Origin: Salticus scenicus
Taxonomy: Eukaryota > Arthropoda > Arachnida > Araneae > Salticidae
NCBI GenBank assembly: GCA_963930645.1
Contig: OZ005656.1
Coordinates: forward strand, 276,960,095-277,024,094
Reading direction: 5' to 3'
DNA length: 64,000 nt
Part shown: piece after piece, positions 1 through 12,320 of the stretch
How the letters are laid out: every line of letters starts with the position of its first letter
Numbering within the stretch: the stretch's first letter is position 1
Made by a program: the position numbers and the translations under genes
Notes under the pieces: generated by a model
What the model was told of the DNA's origin: nothing
Seen by the model: only the letters and a program-made list of their open reading frames with translations
The model's database searches: none

Positions 1-305
1 TAACAAACCTATGTACCAATTCGCAACTTTCTACGTCCAACCGTTTTTGAGTTATGCGACATACGGACACACACACAGACACACATACATACAGACGTCA
101 CGAAAAATCGTGTAAAGTCCCTTATATCTCTAAAACGAGAGCTCGTGTTAAGACGACACTTGCAGGTGTACAACTAGACATCATGACAGTCACACGTATA
201 AATTGGCAACATTCAGCGATCAATCGTTTTCGAGCAATGTGAAATACAAAATCCATTTCGCAAATCGGGATTACTATACTTCCTTATACTTTGTATAAGG
301 AAGTA
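1..305. repeat. Tail of an unidentified dispersed element
   Basis: The stretch has short CA-rich runs (about 61-95), then unique-looking sequence, and closes with a near-perfect palindrome at 277-305 (tacttccttata, 3-5 base spacer, its complement). A similar design of ACAC/ATAC runs followed by an ending stretch is seen near 16,020-16,200. I infer the 3' end of a dispersed element cut by the window edge. A 62-codon frame at 54-242 crosses the CA runs and shows no protein character. Confidence 0.35.
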
Positions 306-1340
306 AAAAGGTGAATAGATATAACAAAATTTTTCAGCATGGTAATGAAAAAACACATATTGCAAACGTTGTGAAAAATTACTTTAAAATGCAGGATTGA
401 GAAGTTCTACTCCAATTCCTATATTCAACAGACATAGCTCAGAGACAGATTCCGACACCCAATATATATACATGTATATGAATATTTATATATACATACA
501 CACACAATGGCCTATAAAAATAATGTGACATCCAAATATTTTTTTTTGTTTAATTTCTAAAAATATGAACATAAAACTTGGATTATATGTTCGTTATCAA
601 ATCAATAAATGAATACTCAAAAAATAATTCGATTTTTCTCAAAAGTAAGATTTGTAAGAAGTGAAAAAATAATATATATATATATAAATATAAATATAAA
701 AGAAAATTAAACTAGAAATGGTGTTAAAAATGATTTACAGATAAGTGAAGATTCAAGTACTGTACTACCCAGTGTTAAATTTAAACAGAATGTTCTTCAA
801 GCATTCACTCTTCTTTTTCTTCTTTACTTTCTATGTTACTAAATTTTTTAAAACTATACATACGTATATGAAAATCCAATGATTTCTTCATTTTAAAATT
901 ATTTATTGATATTTTTATTATTCTGTCAAAGTTTATAGTTAGTTCACAAATTAATCATTATACTTTTTTTAAACGTTTTTTATTTATCTGTAATTCATCT
1001 CTAACATCATCTTTTCTAAAATTGTTTAAAATTTTAATTTCTTCGAAATCTTAATTTTGAGAAAAATCAATTTAATATCATTTAAACGTGTATATGGTGA
1101 TTAGCATAATATAAAAATACAAGGAGAAATAGAAAAATGTAAGTTAAAAATATTTGTCTTGGTGAAAATTAATCTCGTATATGATTAAGAGATATTTATA
1201 ATATATATTACCTTATATATTAATAATTAATATTTTTACAGTTACTTAACAAACAATTTATTAAATATATTCCTAGGTATTAATTTTTAAATATTTTTTG
1301 CTGCATATTTTTAAAAGGTGTCCGAATAATAGCACATTAC
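306..1340. other. AT-rich non-coding stretch, nothing recognised
   Basis: Only AT-rich sequence with short TA runs (about 458-505 and 671-690). No frame, RNA gene or terminal repeat could be supported on either strand. Confidence 0.5.
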
Positions 1341-1344
1341 TCAC

Positions 1345-1609
1345 TTGAAATGGCTATTTCTGATACTTATCTTTGTAAGTGGGTAGATAATTGGAGTGTC
1401 CAGTAAGATGTCAATCAAAGCAAAAGGGTCAAATACACTAGATGTATTTTTTGTCAGATACACCAATTAGGCTGACTTATTTCTTTCAGTTAATTTATCA
1501 TTCTCTTGATTATTATAGAACAAATTGGAAGAAAAGTTCACTACGAATTTTTTCTTCTGTTTTATGTTGAAAAATATTGAGTGTATGCCAAGCGATAATG
1601 GACGTAAAA

Positions 1610-1650
<41 letters not shown>
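1345..1650 (+). repeat. Dispersed repeat, partner of 59,565-59,845
   Basis: Blocks such as tctgatacttatc, gtccagt, gtcaatcaa and attttttgtcaga occur in the same order and spacing at 59,565-59,845. Similarity runs to 'agcgata', where this copy enters a ~40-base poly-A run and the other copy enters the 81-bp repeat array. Family unknown. The poly-A after the shared part could be a retroposon tail or simple repeat expansion. Confidence 0.55.
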
Positions 1651-1654
<4 letters not shown>

Positions 1655-1802
1655 TTTGTGAAGCCTATGCGGTTATTAAAGGTTTCAAGTGTAACAAAAA
1701 ATTATCTAAGAGAACTAATTAACAATTTTTAAAGGAAGCAAATGTATATCTCGTATCGTAAAAAAAAAACTCATAATAAAGCAGAATGTTAGTTCATAAA
1801 TA

Positions 1803-1990
1803 CAGTCGAACCTCGTTAACACGAATACGCTTAACGTAAATTACTTTTAACATGAACTGTTTCCACAATCCCCATCGAAATGCAGATTGGTTTAGTTACT
1901 GATAGCATGAACTACTTACTGATAACATGAACACCCCCCCCCCCCCCCCCACACACACACCTTGAGATTCATGTTAACGAGGTTCGATTT
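1803..1990. mobile_element. pogo/Tigger-like MITE
   Basis: The left end is CAGTCGAACCTCGTTAACA, and the right end carries the complement of TCGAACCTCGTTAACATGAA with its last three bases decayed. TA dinucleotides flank both sides (1801-1802, 1991-1992), as expected for a Tc1/mariner/pogo target duplication. CAGT...CCTCGTTAAC ends are typical of Tigger-type elements. It has no coding capacity. An 18-base C run followed by ACAC lies inside at about 1933-1960. Confidence 0.7.
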
Positions 1991-2239
1991 TAATAGGGGG
2001 GAAATAATGATACTGTTAAACACAACGTCTATGAATATAAACCAAACCGATTAATACACTTTTTTTAGGGTAAACACAAAGACCCAAAGATTTTATCAGT
2101 CACGATGATCAAGAAATATACAGGGTGATATTAAATTACTAAACTCATTACAGATTACCGTAAGACAAAAAAAAAAAAAAAAAAAAAAAATCCTACCGAT
2201 TTAGTCGTAAGGGTAGGTTCATTTCTTTTTTCTTATCTA

Positions 2240-3045
2240 ATCGCGGCCATTTTGAAACAAGATGACGGGTCATTTTTAATGATAAACTTAGTTGAAATAG
2301 TGATATGGACTATGTACATACAGAATTTTAAAAATATCGATTCATAAATACGTCTTTTATATGAAATCAAACATTTCGAAGTATCCGACATTTGGAAAAA
2401 GTTAATGCTTTAAGCTGGCAACCGAACTTATCAAAGGTATTTCTATGATAAGGTTACTTTTAAAATTTAGTTCGAATTATTTCACTATTTCTAAAGTTAT
2501 TGTAAAAGACATGTTTTCGAGTTGCTGCCTCATTTCAATAAGCTATCACTTTGAAATAATATAGTTGATTAAAATCTTTAATAAATTTGATAAAAAATCT
2601 TATATGGGCTGTGTATACATCGGAATTTATGCAAATCCGGTCTTGCATACTTTTATCATGATGTGAATTTGAAATTTTACTAGTGGCCGCAACTTACAAA
2701 CAAAAATTGCGATGCAAGTTTCCCAGAGAAATCATTCAATATTTTTGTAAGGTAACTCAACTGTACATCTTTCGTTCGAATTAATTTAGTATTTCAAAAG
2801 TATCGTTATGACAAATTTTTAAGAGACAACCTGATTTCATGTAGCTTTTCTTTTGAAACAAGTTGGAGGATCAAGTTATTTAATAAACTTGTAATGGATA
2901 CAGTGAAATGCATACACTGAAATTTATGTAAAACCGATTTTATGTACTTTTTACAATGTGAGTTTGAAATTTTTAAGTAATCGCCACTTGGAAATAAGAA
3001 CGAAAAGATTTTCCCAGCAATCTCATTTAAGTTTTACTTTCTAAT
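2240..3045. repeat. Worn tandem repeat, about 300 bp x 2.7 units
   Basis: Three diverged units start near 2,248 (ttttgaaacaagatg), 2,546 (ctttgaaataatatag) and 2,848 (ttttgaaacaagttgg), spaced 298 and 302 bases. Ordered landmarks recur in each: a 'tatggaytrtgtayaya' block, a 'cgattt/ccggtctt' block, 'ttgaaattt', 'ttcgaattaattt' and 'gacatgttttcgag/gacaaatttttaagag'. Identity between units looks like roughly 60-70% by eye. No coding frame survives in all units. Confidence 0.55.
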
Positions 3046-4145
3046 TAATTAAGATGTTAATAACATTTATTAGTTAATTGCAAAAATTCAAAATTCCTTT
3101 TGAATAAGGGAATATTCAAATGAAATTGAATATTCCATTTTGAATATTCCATTGAATATTCCAATTATATTTATATGATAATGTTTTACTTAATTAATCG
3201 TGGAAACATGCATTTAAATTTTTCGAAAGAAAATTACTGGTGGAAGAATCATGAAAAAAATGTGGCTTGTTGCCACCCTGTCAAAGCATTGTAAAACCAG
3301 CTAATCAGCAGGATATTTTTAGTCATCGTCTCGTTTAGTATTCGAACTTAGTGTAAATATTTCAGAGGCAAGAATAGAATACGAAAATATGACGGAAAAT
3401 TTTCTTATTGTATTATTAATTAATTAATATTTTCTGTCATATTGCTGTTAATATCTACTGGCTATGACTAAAAAATATTTTAGGCATAACATATTATTAT
3501 TAAAAAACATTGCTTAATATGTTAATAGAAATTGCTTTCATAAAAAAAAAAGAGAAAGAGAGAAAAAAAGAAAGAAAAGAAAAGAACAAAAAATGTACTG
3601 AAACGTGCGATATTAGATGCCCTTAACAAACAACAACAATAACAAAAAATAAAAATAAAGAAATAAAGAAAAATAAAGGGAAAAAGAATTGTATTTATTT
3701 TTTAAATGAAAAAAATAATAATAAATAAATAAATAATACTCTCAAATAAATTTTAATTACTGCTCGACGAAAATAATCACATTATTTACTTTAATTTAAT
3801 AACTGTTTTTTAAAGTTGCAAAATAAATTTAAACAAATATTAAAAATGTATTTCTTTCTTTCTTTACCTTTCCTTTTTTCCTTTTTTCTTTTTTAAGTAT
3901 TTCATCACAAAATAATAAATAGTAATAAAAACCATGAAGGGGTTTTCTATTTTCATAAATTAAAATTTTATATAATAGTTAAATTAAACTGATTTTCTAT
4001 CTTAAAAATATTTTTATTCACATTTTACGTAATGTAAAATTTTTATTTTGTCTGTTTAAAAAAAGAAAACTCTTTACCATGTGCTTGCTTTGAAGTCATA
4101 CATGTTTACATAGATTTTAGTGCAAAGATTTCAGTTTCATTTTAA

Positions 4146-4365
4146 CCCTTTCATGGTCATGAACGTGTATACGCGGTCAGAGTTTTTTACTTCTAAATCA
4201 TTTATTCATTGCTACAAATTTGCTAAATAGAAAACAATCAGTTTCTCAGTATTCCTGATAAATTTGTAATATTATTAATACTTGATGACTTAAAAATATT
4301 TAAAACACATCCCACTTAAATGGGTTCGAAACGAAAAAATTAAAAATGGCGTGACCATGAATGGG
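4146..4365. mobile_element. piggyBac-like MITE with TTAA target duplication
   Basis: The element is 220 bp, flanked by TTAA at 4,142-4,145 and 4,366-4,369. The inverted ends are CCCTTTCATGGTCA and CCCATTCATGGTCA (complement). The paralogous segment near 11,878-11,892 has a single TTAA and no insert (cagtttgtctttaaagacg), which fixes the boundaries. CCC-starting ends plus TTAA are the signature of piggyBac-type elements. No transposase is encoded. Confidence 0.85.
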
Positions 4366-5643
4366 TTAAAGACGTGAAATATCATTCAGATAAAAGGGGA
4401 AAAAATCACTGTATCACTATAACAAGTTCAAATTAAATAGCCATAATAAAATATCATTCAAAAATTCTCTTGCACAAACTTATTTCCTGTTTAAATATAC
4501 TTTATCATAAAAGAAAACCTCATGTATTTAAAATTTCCGAACTTCAAAGTTAAAAATTTTAAATATATTTCTGTAAAAAGCTTTTAAAATCTTGCATTTG
4601 ATGGTTCGACAATGTACTTAAATATAAATTTTACAAATATATTCAATGATGAATATATATATAGAATCATTTTGATGTCAATAAATAGAAATTATTTAAC
4701 TTAAACACACAACGCCTTCTTACTTTTAAAGGCTATTTTTCTTTTCATTTATATAATTCCTCATTAAAGATATATATATATATATATTTTTTCTGATGAA
4801 AACGAATAGAAAAATTTTGTGTTTAGAGGAATTAATATTTTAAGACTGTGTTTCAGAAAGAATTAATTAATTATTCAATGAAATATTTCCGCTATTGATT
4901 GTAATTGAAAGCAAAATTAAAGAAAGAAAAAATATATATTGAAGAAATAGTCAAATTTTAAGTTAGAGAAAGAATTGATAAAATACATTGATAAGAAAAT
5001 CACACGCACTTTTGTTTTCTCTTACCTTTATGTGCAAAGCATTATTATTAGGTCAAATTTTTTAAACTGTAATATTGTTATATTGACGTACTTTTCATGT
5101 CCCCCTGAATCCAAAAATTGTATTTTTAGCAGTTGGTTTATGTACCTGTGTGACTCTTGTCAATCTATTTCAAGAAAAATTATTGTAGAAATATTCAGTG
5201 CCTGTAATATAAATTAATGTCATATGGGGATATTACTTGAAACATTTTACTGAAATTGGAGGAAATGTATCGTGTACGAGGACCTACAAAAGCATTTAAA
5301 TACATTAATTCAGCTAAATACATTCTCGACAGGCACAATTTAGCCCATTTAAACTGCACTATCAGGCTTTGCCTGCTTCGCTGGCCACTAAATTTAAAGG
5401 AAACTCTTTCTATATAGCTTTATAAAAATAAAATAAAATAAATTACTTAAATTGTTCAAAAGCTCGATCCAGGTCCCTGCTGCATTCGGCAGCGATTTGG
5501 TCATCCACTACAACTCGGGCGCTTGTCCCTATTACCTGCGACAATAGTTTACCAATGAGCTTCCATTTAGGTGCTTATTATATAACAGTTTCGAAATAGA
5601 TAGCATCGAAAAAATTGGAGTTTCCCTTTTATATTTGAATCCC

Positions 5644-5686
5644 AGTTACATGTGAACAACACTATACGTGTCGTTCACATGTAACT
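5644..5686. other. Strong small hairpin
   Basis: Arms agttacatgtgaacaacac and gtgtcgttcacatgtaact are complementary apart from one position and are separated by about 5 bases. A third partial copy of the arm follows at 5,693-5,709 (aaatgtaactgg). It could be a cruciform or the tip of a fold-back element inside the 2.8-kb insertion. No function is assigned. Confidence 0.6.
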
Positions 5687-7364
5687 CGGACTGGACTCAA
5701 ATGTAACTGGGTTTAGACAATATAATATTTGCTTTTACGTTACTTCATATGTTTATTTTGTTTATCCAATCAACCATTAAAGGACAGCAATTTCTAGCCA
5801 AATATTAATATGCTGTGACCGGCTACGTCTGTCGCATGAGACTATTAATTTTTTGTGTTTATATATAATTCATGGGTTGTAAACCTGATAGTACAGCCTT
5901 AATATAGTTCTCTTTGGCGGCTTTTAAATTTTTGTCACCATTTTAGACTTAATCCATTGTAACAATAAGACTTAATCCCTTGTAACAATATGCTATGAGC
6001 GCTATTTCTGCCGTATTTTAGACAACTAATCTTTTTATGGTTATATATATTTCCCATTAAACATATTTTTATTTATTTATTGAAATATTAATTTAAATTT
6101 TTCAAATATTTCTGTTCGACAGCTTGCAAGTGCAGTAACACACAGAGGCTCATTTGTTTGTATGATAAATTAGCATAGTGATTATTATATAAAAAAATAA
6201 ATAAATAGGTAAACATTATCGTGTTACACAACTTTATTATGTCGCTCCACTGGCGGCTTTTAATCTTTTGTCGCCATATTAGCGATGGATTTTTTTTTTT
6301 TTTTTTTTTGTATGAAAAGGGGAAGACTATTTTGCTAATAAATTTATCAGACTCTTTTTTGTTTATACATAAGAATCCTTTATATTCTGCTTATATTTTT
6401 AATGGTTTTTAGGTTTAAAATAGTGCTTGTTGAAATAAATTTCCTATCTTAAAAACTGCATTTGTTCTGTAAATTTTGTGTAAAAATAAATCATTTATGT
6501 TTTTATATATTTGATGCGCTACTTAGATTAAAATGGCTGTTGCTATATTAAACTTCTTGTCGAAAAACGTTCGGTGTACTTCAACACCAAAATTTAGAAA
6601 ATCGCCCAGCAGGATCTGTTAATGAAACTGATAAAATAAAAATATGGTTCATAGAGTTTAAATAATCTATTTAAAAAAACTTTTCAAACCCAAATTATTA
6701 ATGTATCGTATCACATACATAGATATAGTAATAATATATAGATTGATCATTGGGGAGAAAAAAGTTATTCCTTTTCACTCGGGAAAAGACGGCGATTTTA
6801 CCAAAATATGGCAATCTTTCCCCGAGTGAATACACACGGGAATACACACGAATGTTTTAGCAAATAAAATTCATGAATAATTTATTTACTAAAGGTGAAT
6901 GAAAAGCTCCAGATATAGTTTCAAATTCATTCTTCTTTTTTTTCCTTTTTTCCTTCAATACCACTTAAAGGCTGATTCCAAAGCTTTTTTTTCGGCATCA
7001 AAAATCTTTGCACGATAATATGAGGATGATAGATCTATATATATTATTATATCTATGATCACATAAATCTTTTCGAAGATAGAATAAAACTTAATTTGAA
7101 AAAAACTAATAATAACTTTTGTTTATTAACCAAAATAATTGATGAAATTTGAAATGCAAGTTGCTCTTGTGGGGTACAGGCTGTATATTATATTTTTATG
7201 TTCGTGAGAGAAAATTTAAAAGAATTTGAAAACTGCAATTTTTAATCTCACTTAAAAATCATGTAACTTAATGTGAAGCAGATTTTTCATATTTTTTTCT
7301 CCTAACGGTTTCCATACAATCTTCTGATGTTGCCACCTAAAATTCATACTTTAGTTAATTTTAA

Positions 7365-7853
7365 AAAATCTAATTGTCCGATGGATAAGCTGTTTAATGC
7401 ATCGGACTTACAAAAATTTTCCCTTTCATTTGGCATCTTATTTGTAACGATGCGACTGATATTTCTAATTTATTTTCTAATCTTTCTGATTTATTTTCCA
7501 AATTTTAAATAAATGTACGTTTTTTTTTTTTTTTTTTTTTTTTTTAATTATTATTATTTTGTCGAAAAAAAATTGGCAACAATTAAATTATGGATAAAAT
7601 TTTAGGCAACAATTAAATTATGGATAAAATTTTAAAATTTGAATGGCTTATTTATCAGAAATTAGAAGGTTATTATTTTCACATTTTAATTAATTAAGAA
7701 AAACTAATCATCCGATTGATAAGCTGTTTAATGCATCGGATTTACGAAAATTTTCCCTTTCATTTGGTATCTTATTTTTAACGATGCGACTGATATTTCT
7801 AATTTATTTTCTAATCTTCCTGATTTATTTTCCTCATTTTAAATAAATGTACG

Positions 7854-7894
<41 letters not shown>

Positions 7895-8010
7895 TTGTCG
7901 AAAAAAAAATTGGCAACAATTAAATTATGGATAAAATGTTAAAATTTAAATGGCTTATTTATCAGAAATTAAAAGGTTATTATTTTCACATTTTAATTAA
8001 TTAAGAAAAA
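7365..8010 (+). repeat. Tandem duplication, about 330 bp x 2
   Basis: Unit 1 (about 7,365-7,699) and unit 2 (about 7,700-8,010) share long near-identical blocks, including 'aagctgtttaatgcatcgga', 'ttttccctttcatttgg' and 'ggcaacaattaaattatgg'. In unit 2 a poly-T run is replaced by an (ATT)n run (about 7,857-7,894). Unit 1 also has a short internal repeat of the 'ggcaacaattaaattatgg' block. It lies within the insertion at 5,360-8,150. Confidence 0.75.
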
Positions 8011-8573
8011 ACTAATCAAAAATTCGAAAATCTGACTTCGATGTGCACAATGACCCTTCGGGGGGAACATTTGTGTTAAATCTCGTGACTGTCCGAGCTA
8101 CCGTTTTCGAGAACAGTGAAATATACAAATATTGCTCACTTAATAGTATAAGATTAAACAAAATAAAATTCACGTATATTTGCTATGTTAACAACATTGT
8201 GCTATCTGAGGCATTTGTGCTTTTGGTATGTTAAGTATTTGTCCTGAACAAAGTAATTCTGATACGTTAGGGGTATGTTTGGAAGCAGCTTGCAGTGCAA
8301 TTTATGTTGAGGTAAGGAATTTCTTTTTCTTTTCTTTTCTTTTCTTTACACCGAGAAAAAACATATACCGCCTATATCTAGAATTAATAAATGGTCATTT
8401 TCTAAATTCCTTAACTGTAAATATAAATTTCCGAGCTATTCGTTTATATAAGGCACGGCTATGAACTGAATAGTCGAAATGATCGAGAATTTTTAGTCTA
8501 GACATTTCTAAATGGTGAAACAATAGTCTGAAAATTCTGAATCTTTTGCATTCCGAGAAAATCTCGCTTTATT

Positions 8574-8713
8574 TTCTAGAATTGGGTAATAAACCAAGAT
8601 GTAATCCGTAAAACCCGCCCCTTGTATTCGCATTTATTTGCAGAGATTTTTAAATAACTTTACCTTCGAGAATATAAGCAAACGTTCTAGAATTCTTATA
8701 GGGGTTTCTAGAA
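8574..8713. promoter_or_regulatory. Cluster of heat-shock-element-like palindromes
   Basis: Four TTCnnGAA inverted cores occur in 140 bases: TTCTAGAA at 8,574-8,581, TTCGAGAA at 8,665-8,672, TTCTAGAA at 8,685-8,692 and TTCTAGAA at 8,706-8,713. More CTAGA-containing half sites lie on both sides. HSF binds arrays of alternating nGAAn units. No gene start can be placed next to it, and chance or repeat origin is possible in AT-rich DNA. The functional call is an inference. Confidence 0.3.
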
Positions 8714-8719
8714 CTCACT

Positions 8720-10790
8720 TTCAAAAGGGACTAGAATTTATAACAATAACATGGGCTATTTTTTCTAGAGCCCAATTTTCCTAAGCGTGACAGAGTCAAT
8801 GATGAGCGTAACTATGTATGCTGATAAATATAGATACATAGAGAGTGATAGAAACTAAGTGATAGCTATAAATCAATTTCTGAAGAAATTTATATAACAA
8901 AATAGAGTAGAAACCACTATTTTTTGTTTAAATGAGAAAGCAATTTAAGCGTTCTTTAAGGCTGGTTCCGGGCCAGGTCCGTGGTGAAAATTGAACCATA
9001 GGGATTTAACCAACATCCAAGTGTGAAAATGATTGAAGTTGTTTAAATAGCTATGTGCGTTCTGTGTTGTCACAAAAGCAAAACTACTGTAACATTTAAA
9101 AGTTTTTTTGATAAGAAATAGTTGTATCTGTCAATTTCTTCAGGAACAGGCAAGGCGAAGTCAAACCCCCTAAGTTTGTAGTTAGCTAGTAGGCCATGCA
9201 GTAACTACACATTGTATCGCTATAGTTTTAGGCACTTTTTCAAAGCTTTCAACCAATATGTGTTATTAATATGCATATGAGTACTTACAATTAAGAAAAT
9301 AAATACACACATATATATAACTAAAATAAAATAAAATGAAAAATTGGAAATGAAAAAAAAAATATATTTACATTGACACTGAAAAAACATGTGAAGTTAA
9401 CGTTAATCTGAACGTCATGATTCGACTTGCTGATTGCTGAAAGGTGTAGAGGAGTAAGAAATAATAATGATAGATGTAAAACAACTGTAGTAACAAGGGA
9501 TTATGACTATCCAAGATATTAATTATTGAAACTATTTTGCAATTAATGAAGGATTTTTTGGAGGGCAATAGGACGAAAAATCACTGGCTACAAATTATTC
9601 TTTTTATAATAGTAAACTGTACTTCATTATTTATAATTAGCTCCAAACATAATTATCTTTTCCTCGGGAATTTACTCGCCGATTCTTCTGTTAATTCTCG
9701 GAAGAAAATAACTCAAAGAAAAAACTCTCAGGAACAAAACTACCTTTACGGTGAAAATCTGGCAGCTCAAATAGATCACATTTAAGAGTTTCTTTAAATA
9801 ACTTCTATCAAAAATTTCCTTGTAATACTTCATTACAAGTTACTCCAATTATGATGAAATTTCTTCCTCAGGTTCTGTCAGGTTCTTCGAAGAGAGCACC
9901 CAACATCAGAGAGTAAAAAATGAGGATACGGACATTAAAACTTTTTTTTTTTTTTTTTAATTAGACAATTATTTTTAATTGCAATAAAAATATATTAAAA
10001 TGAAGATGTATTTCTCAAACCTTCAAAATTGCAAGGCATTAGAGAGAAGACGGATTAAAAATACATGCTATTTACGTAAGAGTCAGAAACCAATGTCAAG
10101 CCATTTGGCGGTGAAATCATAAGAGCAGAATTCGCCAATAGCCATGTGACGCCCAGATCTATGTCACTTTAAGCGCCAGGAAATAGTTTTATTGAGTTGA
10201 TTTAAAAATCTTTAATCAGTTATTAAATAATTAAAGAACAGATGGCGAAGAACAAATTTTAAGTATCAATCAAATTAACGGCGCTAGTGAAATGCCATTT
10301 AAAAATATTTATTATGGTTATGGTGAAATATGTATATTTGTACGTAATTAAGTTTTCTCCAATGACAGCAAGTCTGGAAATTAAAATCGTTAAGAGCATA
10401 TTGACAGATAAAATGATTAAAAAACAAAAATGAAATAAATTTTGCAATTTAATTGTTTATATTAGAAAGTAATTTAGACAAATTATTTTTATTGATAGGA
10501 TTAAATGAGATTTGAAATTCAATGTTGTTTAAAAAGGAAAGACTAAAAAATACCAAATGTAAATTATACCTAGAATAATATATGAAAAAAAAAAAAAAAA
10601 AAAAAACTTTAATAAGTTTGATTTTATGATGTATTGAAGAATTTTTATGGAACAGGTTTTAACTAGAATATACTAAATTTAAAATTGAATTTCATTAATT
10701 AGGTGAATAAATTATTATTATTTTTTTTTTTAAATAAAAATTGTATTATTTATAAATAAAATAAAATGCATGAAAACAATTTGTGTGAAA
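8720..10790. other. Non-coding, nothing recognised
   Basis: AT-rich sequence with poly-A/T runs near 9,943-9,959, 10,585-10,605 and 10,720-10,730. Short frames at 9,368-9,785 on both strands lack any domain character. Confidence 0.45.
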
Positions 10791-10797
10791 CTTACCC

Positions 10798-11050
10798 ACA
10801 GCAACAAAACTTCTTCGAAAGCTTGAACGCACAAATCCCACTGAAATCTTGATCACATCGCAACTTTGTTCAGATAGCTCTAGTTCCACCTAACAATATT
10901 TTCCAACTGACAAAATCATTCGAAATAATTTAATCGTTTCCAAATCATCTCCATTTTTGTTATTCCTGAGAAATACTCGCGTTCACAAACTAAATTGCAA
11001 ATTGGAGTAGCTTAAATGCATCAAACTGGCCGACAACAAACCCGCCTTTT
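10798..11050 (-). other. Candidate minus-strand 5' non-coding exon
   Basis: This stretch is less AT-rich and less repetitive than its surroundings. Read on the minus strand it ends in a consensus 5' splice site (TGTGG then GTAAGTTTC, exon edge about 10,798). The only ATGs in the exon open short frames, so it would be mostly leader. No downstream exon, TATA box or protein match could be found. A repeat fragment that happens to carry a donor-like string is an equally good explanation. Confidence 0.2.
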
Positions 11051-11070
11051 CCCAGTGATTCTTCCACCAG

Positions 11071-11382
11071 TATATGATAATGTTTTACTTAAATAATCGT
11101 GCAAACATGTTTGAAGAATTTTGAAAGAAAATTACTGGTGGAAGAATCAGGACAAAATTGTGGCCGTTGCCACACTGTAAAAGCATTGTAAAACTAGCTA
11201 ATCAGCTGGATATTTTTAATCATCGTCTAGTTTACTGTTTGGGAATCAGATGCCATTCAAAATCATTGCTTAATATGATAATAAAAATTGCTTTCGGGGG
11301 AAAAAAAAAAAGAAAAGAAAAAGAAAAGAATTTAAAAAAATGTACTGAAACATGCAATATTAGATGTCCATAACAAAAAAAA

Positions 11383-11415
<33 letters not shown>

Positions 11416-12285
11416 GAAAAAGAAGTGAAAAGGAAGAAGAGAAATGGAAAATGAAAAAGAAAACAATTTTGTATTTATAAAAAAAGAGAAAAAAATTCTC
11501 AAAAAAAAATTTTACGTACTGCTCAACGAAAATAATCACATTATTTACTTTTATTTAATAAATATTTTTTAAAGTTGCAAAATAAATTATAAAATAATAT
11601 TAAAAATGCATTTCTACCTCTCTTTCATTTTTTTTAAGTATTTCACCACAAAATAATAAATAACAATTAAACCATTAAGGGTTTTCTATTTTCATAAATT
11701 AAAATTTTATATAATCGTTAAATTAAACTTATTTTCTATATTAAAAATATATTTATTTACATTTTACGTAATATAAAGCACTTATTTTGTCTGTTTAAAA
11801 AAAGGAAACTCTTTACCATCTACTTGCTTTGAAGTCATACATGTTTACATAGGTTTTAGTGCAAAGATTTCAGTTTGTCTTTAAAGACGTAAAATATCAT
11901 TCAGATAAAAGGGGAAAAAATCACTGCATCATTATAACAAATTCAAATTAAATAGCCATAATAAAATCTGATTCAAAAATTCTCTTGCACAAACTCATTT
12001 CCTGTTTAAATATACTTTTTCATAAAAGGAAACCTCCTGTATTTAAAATTTCCGAACTTCAAAGTTAAAAAGTTTAAATATATTCCCGTAAAAAGCTTTT
12101 AAAATCTTGCATTTGACGGATCGACAATGTACTTAAGTAAAATTTTTGCAAATATATTCAATGATGAATATATATAGAATCCTTTTGATGTCAATAAATA
12201 GAAATTATTTAACTTAAAAACACAAAAAGCCTACTTACTTTTAAAGGTTATTTTTCTTTTCATTCAAATAATTCCTCATTAAAGA

Positions 12286-12320
<35 letters not shown>

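Larger units (their letters stand above)
5360..8150 (+). mobile_element. About 2.8-kb insertion of a dispersed repeat family
   Basis: This block is absent from copy 2 of the segmental duplication: the shared text stops at 'aaactgcacta' and resumes at 'aacaaaataaaattcac'. It opens with a GC-richer motif (tttgcctgcttcgctggcc). Parts recur elsewhere: the start at 16,648-16,905, the 6,505-6,650 part inverted at 17,480-17,622, and the end part (ggcttatttatc...acttcga) at 17,180-17,300 (inverted) and 20,855-21,480. No transposase or reverse transcriptase frame could be recovered, so the class is unknown. Confidence 0.6.
3172..8330 (+). repeat. Segmental duplication, copy 1
   Basis: Begins at tatatgataatgttttac and matches 11,071-13,050 in the same order and orientation with roughly 10% divergence, ending in the shared run around gatacgttaggggt...atgttgaggtaa. 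Copy 1 carries three extra pieces: about 165 bases at 3,345-3,509, a TTAA-flanked MITE at 4,146-4,365, and about 2.8 kb at 5,360-8,150. The end of the shared block (about 8,228-8,312) has an open frame followed by GTAAGG. This resembles an exon end, but copy 2 is frameshifted there. Confidence 0.8.

Noticed and set aside
8228..8464. Coding exon ending in GTAAGG at about 8,312
   Set aside because: The paralogous copy at 12.93-13.04 kb is frameshifted and stop-bearing, and no neighbouring exon is visible.
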